Source: Crocinitomix sp. (lineage in GTDB: Bacteria; Bacteroidota; Bacteroidia; Flavobacteriales_D; Crocinitomicaceae). From it: DNA of 6,133 nt. Below the pieces are notes generated by a model. The model had not been told where the DNA came from. It was given only the letters and a program-made list of their open reading frames with translations, and searched no databases. Below are positions 5,517 to 6,133 of the stretch, in pieces. A program made the position numbers and the translations under genes. The stretch is taken from the NCBI GenBank assembly GCA_020849935.1, contig JADZFJ010000287.1:1-6133 (forward strand), read 5' to 3'. The stretch's first letter is position 1; the number at the start of each line of letters is the position of its first letter.

Positions 5517-5604
5517 ACTATTAATTCTATGGCAAAATTAGACAATTAACATGCTAAATTTACTATTCTGCCAAAATTCACAAAAAATATGACAGCCTGA
5601 CGGT
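5517..5604. other. Intergenic spacer between the two minus-strand genes
   Basis: An 88-nt A/T-rich spacer. Apart from the -7 element it holds a second copy of a related motif: on the minus strand AATTTTGGCAGAA and AATTTTGCCATAGAA lie about 39 nt apart. A T-run (ATTTTTTG) follows the end of the hotdog gene, but no stem strong enough for an intrinsic terminator precedes it. I see no small gene here. Confidence 0.5.
5533..5540 (-). promoter_or_regulatory. -7 promoter element for the five-helix membrane protein
   Basis: Read on the minus strand, 5540-5533 is TAATTTTG followed by CC, a perfect fit to the Bacteroidota -7 element TAnnTTTG. It lies 16 nt before the ATG at 5516, so the leader would be about ten nucleotides. 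No TTTG is found at the expected 19-21 nt upstream; the nearest TTTG is 31 nt away, within a related GAATTTTG at 5579-5572. The -33 half is thus missing or degenerate. Confidence 0.5.
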
Positions 5605-6120
5605 TTAAAGTTGTGTCTTTACCTTTTTCCATGGTTTTATCTGCCAATTCGTATAACCAGTGGCCACATGGTTGTTTTCTGTATCGTGTAATAAAATTTC
5701 ACAGCGAATAAATATAACGTCTGATTCTTCCAAGGGTGAAAACACGTTTTCATTCATCCATTGCTCTGTGACTTCAAATTTTGCATACACGTCTTTTTTT
5801 GCTTGGTAATGATATTTCATCTCGATTGATTCCATAATCAGGCGATAATTCTCGCTCCCTAATTTTGTCAACAATAAAAAGCCAGATGCAAATTCGGCTG
5901 CCGTTGCCAAGCCACAGGCATGAATTCCTTTGATATGGTTAAAATTTCGTCTTTGGTAGGGGATTTTAGTGCGCACAAAATCATCACCAAGCTCGGCAAT
6001 TTTAATTCCATGGGGGTGATTAAAAGGAATCATGTACCCCAAACCGAGATTTAATTTAAGTAAACCAAATTTAGATTTTTTAGCGTGCGCAATATATTTT
6101 TCGAAATTCATAACCACCAT
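5605..6120 (-). CDS. Hotdog-fold thioesterase-like protein (DUF4442 type)
   Basis: A 171-residue cytoplasmic protein. The segment N61-HIKGIHACGLATAAEFASG (62-80) has the layout of the central helix of hotdog acyl-CoA thioesterases (N..G.HA.AL..LAE.A.G), best fitting the PaaI/DUF4442 group. Alternating hydrophobic strands follow at about 95-140 and 150-162 (TGYTNWQIKPW). By family it may hydrolyse an acyl-CoA or only bind acyl groups; the substrate cannot be read from the sequence. An in-frame TGA at 6123-6121 directly precedes the ATG at 6120, so the gene is complete. An alternative ATG lies three codons in (6111). No signal peptide or membrane helix is visible. The next gene on this strand starts 88 nt after its stop, and no convincing terminator was found in that gap. 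Its upstream promoter lies outside the window. Confidence 0.75.
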   Translation of the reverse strand: MVVMNFEKYIAHAKKSKFGLLKLNLGLGYMIPFNHPHGIKIAELGDDFVRTKIPYQRRNFNHIKGIHACGLATAAEFASGFLLLTKLGSENYRLIMESIEMKYHYQAKKDVYAKFEVTEQWMNENVFSPLEESDVIFIRCEILLHDTENNHVATGYTNWQIKPWKKVKTQL

Positions 6121-6133
6121 TCACATTAATGCA

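Noticed and set aside
5581..5604. Intrinsic terminator after the hotdog-protein gene
   Set aside because: There is a T-run on the minus strand but only three- or four-base pairings before it.
1..6133. CRISPR array, tRNA, rRNA, insertion sequence or attachment site
   Set aside because: No spaced direct repeats, cloverleaf sequences, transposase genes or terminal inverted repeats were seen; the only tandem repeat is the 9-bp coding array.

Overview
The window most likely comes from a member of the Bacteroidota, probably Flavobacteriales. Four things point there. The gene order cinA - rpmB (bL28) - rpmG (bL33) - a 51-residue DUF4295/bL38 gene - ftsY - rimO is typical of that phylum. The DUF4295/bL38 protein is restricted to that lineage. 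Two promoter -7 elements fit the TAnnTTTG pattern of the Bacteroidota primary sigma factor. No start codon has a Shine-Dalgarno sequence. The base composition is moderately AT-rich. I cannot fix the family or genus.

Layout, left to right. A cinA gene cut by the left edge (1-1212) is followed by a 154-nt gap holding a strong promoter (TTTG - 20 nt - TTACTTTG) and a hairpin-forming leader. This promoter should drive the ribosomal-protein cluster rpmB (1367-1603), rpmG (1625-1813) and the bL38 gene (1876-2031). A hairpin with a T-run lies between rpmG and bL38. A strong intrinsic-terminator-like hairpin (2056-2084) separates bL38 from the second half of the cluster: ftsY (2098-3051), a small exported protein of unknown function (3054-3455) and rimO (3445-4761), spaced by +2 and -11 nt. 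On the minus strand are a five-helix membrane protein with an Ile-Asn-Pro repeat and an acidic tail (4758-5516), and a hotdog-fold thioesterase-like protein (5605-6120). rimO and the membrane-protein gene converge and share the bases of their stop codons.

The plus-strand core is a translation and secretion locus: two 50S proteins, a lineage-specific 50S protein, the SRP receptor that docks translating ribosomes at the membrane, and the enzyme that methylthiolates uS12. The hairpins at 1824-1861 and 2056-2084 would let one promoter give abundant ribosomal proteins and fewer copies of FtsY and RimO. Arginine codon choice agrees: 10 of 11 AGA in the ribosomal-protein genes against 3 of 20 in rimO.

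This is mostly an ordinary housekeeping region, and I see no mobile element, CRISPR array, tRNA or rRNA. The least described parts are the exported protein between ftsY and rimO, the minus-strand membrane protein, and the RNA structures in and around the ribosomal-protein operon.
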